Assembly: GCF_021130785.1 (NCBI RefSeq)
Contig: NW_025778954.1
Coordinates: 17,708-81,707 of the forward strand
Length of the DNA: 64,000 nucleotides
Reading direction: 5' to 3'
From: Homalodisca vitripennis
Taxonomy: Eukaryota > Arthropoda > Insecta > Hemiptera > Cicadellidae
The notes beneath the pieces were generated by a model, which saw only the letters and a program-made list of their open reading frames with translations, ran no database searches and was not told the origin of the DNA. Both the position numbers and the translations under genes were made by a program. Positions 58,938-64,000 of this stretch are shown here, piece after piece. Within the stretch, counting starts at the first letter, position 1. Every line of letters begins with the position of its first letter.

Positions 58938-59171
58938 TTAGATTTTGATCTAAAAATGCACCCAAATTCAAAATTATATTATATTATTTTATTATTCTAA
59001 AACTAACAACTAATCAAAACTTGTTTACATGTCAAAATTGTATTTACATTTAGAATGTTTACTATCAAGTGTTTCTTCTTTAGTTTGTTTATTTTATTCT
59101 GTGTATGTTTTACAAGTTAACTTGACATATGTAAGGATATTATTAGAGTTTGAAGTTATGGGCAAAGCTCA

Positions 59172-61064
59172 GTGTCCGGAATTTCATATCATGACTTGAT
59201 TTACTTAGAATTGGATTTAAGGTTAAGATTAAGAAAGAAGGAATATATTACTATTCGAGATTTTAAACGTGTTGATAGAATTAAACTCAAAACCGAATGT
59301 ACTTCTGTTAGCTGGGAAGATGATAAAGTGGATATAATGTGTAGTAAATTGTTAGAGTTGTTTAATAATAATGTTACGGAGAGGAAAATTTATACAAAGA
59401 AAAACCCATGCCCATGGGTTGACGGCGAAATTAAAGAACTAATGAAACAAAGAGTTAGATTGTATAAACGTTATATTACAATAAGAGACCATGATGTATT
59501 TGTTAGATATAAAAGTTTACGTAATAGAATAAAAAGATTAGTCAGGGATTCAAGAAATAGATATTTTGAAAGACATTTCAACTCTGATTTGTCTAACAAA
59601 GCACTGTGGAAGGTAGTTAAATATCAAGGAGTGGGAAAAGAGTCAAAAAACGATCTGATCCTGTTGTTCCTCTAAATGACTTGAATTCTTTCTTCTGTGG
59701 TGTTAATAATAATATTAATGAGGAATTATATGAGGATTATGAAAATTTAGTTTTTGTTAGTAGATTTAATGATCGTTTTAGTTTTAAGGAAGTAATCTGT
59801 GACTTAATTTATAAGGTTATTTTACAAATTTCGTCTAACGCAGTGGGAGATGATGGAATTCATTTAAAGTTTTTATTATTGATTTTTGATGATATAAAGT
59901 GTGTTTTGTGTCACATTGTTAATTTTTCTCTGTTAAATAGTCTTTACCCTAAGCAATGGAAAAAGGCCTTGATATTACCACTCCCTAAAGTTGCGAACCC
60001 GAGTGAGTGCAAAAACTATAGAGCGATAAATATTTTATGTGTTTTGGGTAAAGTAACTGATAAAATAGCCTATCAACAAATATGTAACTTTGTTAGTAAT
60101 AATAACTTTTTATATAAGTATCAATCAGGGTATAGGACTAACTTCAGTACACAAACGGCTCTAATTCGTATAACTGATGATGTGAGGCGTGCAATAGACA
60201 CTCTCCAATTAACTGTAATGGTACTGCTAGATTTCACACGTGCTTTTGATTGTGTTCAACATAGGCTATTACTGTCGATTCTTAAATCTTATAGTTTTAG
60301 TGAAAGTGCTATTATGTGGTTTAATTCTTATTTAACGGATAGAATGCAAAGAGTGAAAACAGGTAGTGGATTATTGTCGGATTGGAAGAATAATCTGTTA
60401 GGGGTACCACAGGGATCGACTTTGTCTGCTTTGTTGTTTAGTTTGTATATAAACAGAATTTGTGAGTCACTTGTTTTTAGTAAATCCATGTTGTACGCGG
60501 ATGATCTGCAATTATATATCCATACTAATGTAAAAGATTTAAATAACTCAATTAACTATATAAATGCAGATTTAGATACACTTTTTAAATGGTGCCACAA
60601 TCATGGATTGAGTTTAAACATCAGTAAATGCAAACCAATTATCTTAGGAAGTAGAAGGTTGTTAAATACAGTAGATTTAATTTAGTGGAACCTGTAATTA
60701 TAGATGGTAATGTGTTAGAGTATCAAAGTATGGTTCAGAATTTAGGTTTCAGAATTGATAACACTTTATCTTGGACAGAGCAAGTCAACTACATACATAA
60801 GCGAGTTTTTCAGTGTTTGTATCAATTTAGAGGATTGTGCTTTAGTCCTTCAATGAATATTAAGAAATTATTGATATCAACTATTGTTCAACCGTTGTTT
60901 GACTATGCTAGTGTAGCCTTCTGTGATTTGAATAGTGAGTTGATAGCAAACTTACAAATCGCACAGAATGCGTGTATCAGATTTATTTTCAATTTACGGT
61001 TGGACGATCATGTTACTCAGTACTTTAGAGATTTAGGTTGGTTAAAGGTTACAGAACAAATTGA
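59172..61064 (+). pseudogene. Non-LTR retrotransposon RT fragment (Jockey/CR1 group), copy 2
   Basis: Same segments as copy 1: endonuclease end and linker (59172-59675), RT core (59681-60685) and C-terminal part (from 60685 into the TA tract). Both phase changes are shared with copy 1. Here motif A reads DFTRAFD, the usual family form, so the Ser in copy 1 is probably the derived state or an error. Confidence 0.85.
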
Positions 61065-61065
61065 G

Positions 61066-61096
<31 letters not shown>

Positions 61097-61127
61097 GTAT
61101 ATGTGTATATATATATATATGTATATA
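61065..61127. repeat. TA-rich microsatellite, copy 2
   Basis: Longer than the copy 1 tract at 32673-32727. Confidence 0.9.
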
Positions 61128-61395
61128 ATTGTGTTTTGAGTAATAAAATGTGGAATAAAATATAATGTTAGTAGTATTGTTTTGTGTATAAAACGGATGT
61201 TTTCTTTTTCTAAATATAAATTAGTGTTAATAGTAAGTAAATAGTATGATAAAACAAACAAAAATGTATATTAATGTAAAAGGGCCATAACTCATGTATT
61301 TGTTGTAAATGTGTATTTTATGCCTGTCATGGTGGTGGATTGGACCATTGGTCATAACCATGGCAGGGGAAATAAACAAATTATCAAATATCAAA

Positions 61396-61398
<3 letters not shown>

Positions 61399-61431
<33 letters not shown>
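61399..61431. repeat. (TC)16 microsatellite, copy 2
   Basis: Counterpart of 32999-33025, expanded by about three units. Confidence 0.95.
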
Positions 61432-61433
<2 letters not shown>

Positions 61434-62219
61434 TTTCAAGTGCTGTGTTATTTATATGTAAAATTTAATAATATAAGAATGTGTGCTTATTAGTTGAAAG
61501 TAATTGCCATGGAAAAAATTGTCCAAATCTAAGAAATAAACTAGCAGTGGTGGATGATTATTCCAGATTCGATTTCTTCCAAAACTAGAATAAAAAATAT
61601 TAATGTAAAAAAAGATATGTAAATCATCTTTCAGTTAATATATGTTATTTATTCATTCATCAATACTTGTTGTTGTTTATTTTCTTTATATATACATATA
61701 AGTGTTTTCAATTGAGGAAAAGTAGCTAATGCAGAATTGTTATTTGTATCAAGCTTAGCACCACATACATAGATGAAGAACTTGGATATGTTCTTTAGAA
61801 GTAGAGGATAAACAGAAGGAGATGTATCAAAGGCTGCATTTCCACGCCGACAACAAAGTTTGATCGGTACAAAGGAGCAGTTTCGTGGAGTTTGATCCTA
61901 AACTTTGCACCTGTGTAAAACTGTCCTTATAGTGTTTTAGTTATAGAAGTGAAAGCGGATTTGCCACTTCTTTGTAGGAAAATACAAACAAATAAATAAA
62001 ACAAGAAAGTAGAATATTATTCCACTTACTAATATAGCTTTATTGTCAATAAAGAATAAGACTTACTTAAATTCAAGACCTAGTTAATTATTTATGGAAA
62101 AATGTCAATCATAACAATTATAGAATAATAATTGTTTACTTATAGGAAATAGAATCAAAGTTTATATAAAAACCAAAAGGGGAAAGTAGAATTCCCACAA
62201 AAATAGCTAATCATAGAGA

Positions 62220-62803
62220 GGCCGTTTATTGTTTCTAATCTCCAAACGCTCCTCCAATGTTTCAGCACTCATTGCTTAGTGCTATATATCCGGTCTGCTG
62301 TTATTGGTAAACTTCCTAAATTTGTGTAAAAGCGGCTGAGCACAGCGAGGCTCGTTTATTGTTTATAGTCCCAAAACGCTCCTCCATTGTTTCAGCCCTA
62401 ATTGTTTAGTGCTATATATCCGGTCTGCTGTTATTGGTAAACTACCTAAATTTGCGTAAAAGCGGCTGTGCACAACGAGGCTCGTTTATTGTTTATAGTC
62501 CCAAAACACTGCTCCAATGTTTCAGCACTCATTGTTTAGTGCTATATACTCGGTCTGCTGTTATTGGTAAACTTACTAAATTTGTGTAAAATCGGCTGAG
62601 CACAGCGAGGCTCGTTTATTGTTTGTAGTCCCAAAACGCTGCTCTAATGTTTCAGCACTCATTGTTTAGTGCTATATACCCGGTCTGCTGTTATTGATAA
62701 ACTTACTAAATTTGTGTAAAAATCGGCTGAGCACAGCGAGGCTCGTTTATTGTTTGTAGTCCCAAAACGCTGCTCCAATCTTTCAGCACTCATTGTTTAG
62801 AGT
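62220..62803. repeat. 130-bp tandem satellite, copy 2
   Basis: Same array as 33813-34395, same unit order. It has a one-base insertion near 62720 and a T/A change after the last TGTTTAG. Confidence 0.9.
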
Positions 62804-64000
62804 CCAACATCTCACTGACTCGCCCGGATTGCTGTTATAATAATATTAAGTTAGCTAATTAGCTAAAATATATATGGATTGTAATTATTTCTTAATATAG
62901 AATACTAAAATATATTATTTATAACATAATACCCCATATTTTGTAACGTAGCTAAGTTAAACCGACTCTTCCGGCACAAGTATATCGATTTATTTCAGGA
63001 TAATTGACGTCCTTTACTCAAGATAAATCCTGTGAGCTCTTTCCGTTAATATTAATTTATGTTATTACGAGTATAATAGCTGCTGGGCCGGGAACTTCTA
63101 CAATCCCTGTACATTCAAATACATTTCTAAAACCTAAAAATAAATAAATTCAGTTTTTACCTTTTGGGTTTATTGCTGAAGTAACAGCAGCGATATTAAA
63201 CGTTATAAAACTTTCAGTTTTTATTTGATTAATTATTATCTGGAGTTGTACTTGTGTGAGGCAGGTTCTTGGTCAATAGTTTATGTTTATCACCTTATAT
63301 TTAAGTATGTTTATGTGGACAATATTTCGTTTCGATACTAGAAAATCAATTTTCAGGATTAGGGCATTAGGACTAGGTTTCTCTAAATAAGTCTGGTCGC
63401 TTATAACGTCAGCCGTCCTAAGTATAGTGTCAAATATATAACACCAGAGTGTTATGATAAATCAGTAATATCAGCTCTGAAGGTTAAGATTATTAATACA
63501 CACATGAGACATTAGTTGGCTAAACTAATTATGCCTTACATAAATTGTAATGTTATAAATAGAATAAGCAATACATACACCACTTTAAAGTTTAAATTGT
63601 TCAATACTCTTTATGGCGTTCACGTGAATGTTAATTTATTAATTACTGTTTACTATAATTTCTGTTTAAATACATTTCAGTTAAATATTTTATTTCTGTC
63701 TGTACTGCAATAATAAGTAATACGAGTAATACAGTGTGTCTCACATTTTCAGCACATCGAAAGGATCTTGGAAGCTATAAGATACGCAGCAAACATTAAA
63801 TAGACAAAGTTCTGCGAAGTAACAAGATAAACAAATAAATTGTGGTGAAGCTTATTATTGGTTACGTCGTTCACTTGCTGCTCTCAAAAAATCAGTTTTG
63901 TAAATTTGTCACAGCTTTCTTATTAGTACTGGAAACTTATTCTAGTGTTTTAATATTAAAATGAAACATTTTTGAAGACCAGCAAGCAGGAGGCGTAGGG
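62804..64000. other. Non-coding end of copy 2
   Basis: Matches 34396-35593 with a one-base deletion near 62837. No gene recognised. The duplicated block continues past the window. Confidence 0.6.

Larger units (their letters stand above)
50722..64000. repeat. Large duplicated block, copy 2 (runs off the window)
   Basis: Near-identical to 22347-35593. Differences that I found outside microsatellites are few. They are single-base indels at the positions of 23.72, 27.15, 28.52, 33.51, 34.31 and 34.43 kb of copy 1, and substitutions equivalent to 31852, the base after the TC tract, and one in the last satellite unit. The start is a clean junction inside a MITE. The block is still matching at base 64000. 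Confidence 0.95.

Overview
The window is AT-rich animal DNA, most likely from an insect. The evidence is the set of mobile elements: a Helitron with a short spliced intron, Jockey/CR1-type LINEs with short tandem-repeat tails, a Penelope-like GIY-YIG fragment, a ZMYM1-like hAT fossil and a mariner-type MITE. It is transposon-rich intergenic or intronic sequence. I see no bacterial operons, no rRNA, no credible tRNA gene and no CRISPR array. The only candidate host coding sequence is a small signal-peptide-like exon at 49829-49936.

Layout. 1-2 kb: a small group of intronless reading frames, one with a zinc-ribbon pattern, of unknown and possibly viral origin. 2-20 kb: AT-rich non-coding DNA with old elements: a TIR element (3101-3880), a hAT transposase fossil (3996-5555), a LINE tail (13722-13826), a mariner-type MITE (14329-14823), a perfect 22-bp hairpin (15668-15715) and diverged direct repeats (16.7-19.9 kb). 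20206-29727: a full-length Helitron whose termini can be read directly (A|TC start, hairpin plus CTAG|T end). 29.7-32.7 kb: a Penelope-like endonuclease fragment and a LINE reverse-transcriptase pseudogene. 33.8-34.4 kb: a 130-bp satellite. 36-50 kb: further tandem repeats (137-bp, 138-bp, 67-bp), a LINE pseudogene (39.35-40.44 kb), an interrupted reading frame (45.25-45.86 kb), fold-back MITEs and the candidate host exon.

The main structural fact is that 22347-35593 recurs almost letter for letter at 50722-64000, in direct orientation and 28,375 bp away. The second copy starts abruptly, inside the Helitron on one side and in the middle of a fold-back MITE on the other, and runs off the end of the window. 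The simplest reading is a tandem duplication with a 28,375-bp unit (22347-50721). A false duplication from assembly is the main alternative.

The two Helitron copies are complementary. Copy 1 has both transposon ends, but its Rep-helicase gene carries three single-base frameshifts. Copy 2 has an intact two-exon gene for a 1,495-residue Rep/helicase but has lost the 5' end of the element. In both copies a 5'-truncated LINE sits antisense in what was originally a Helitron intron of about 75 nt.
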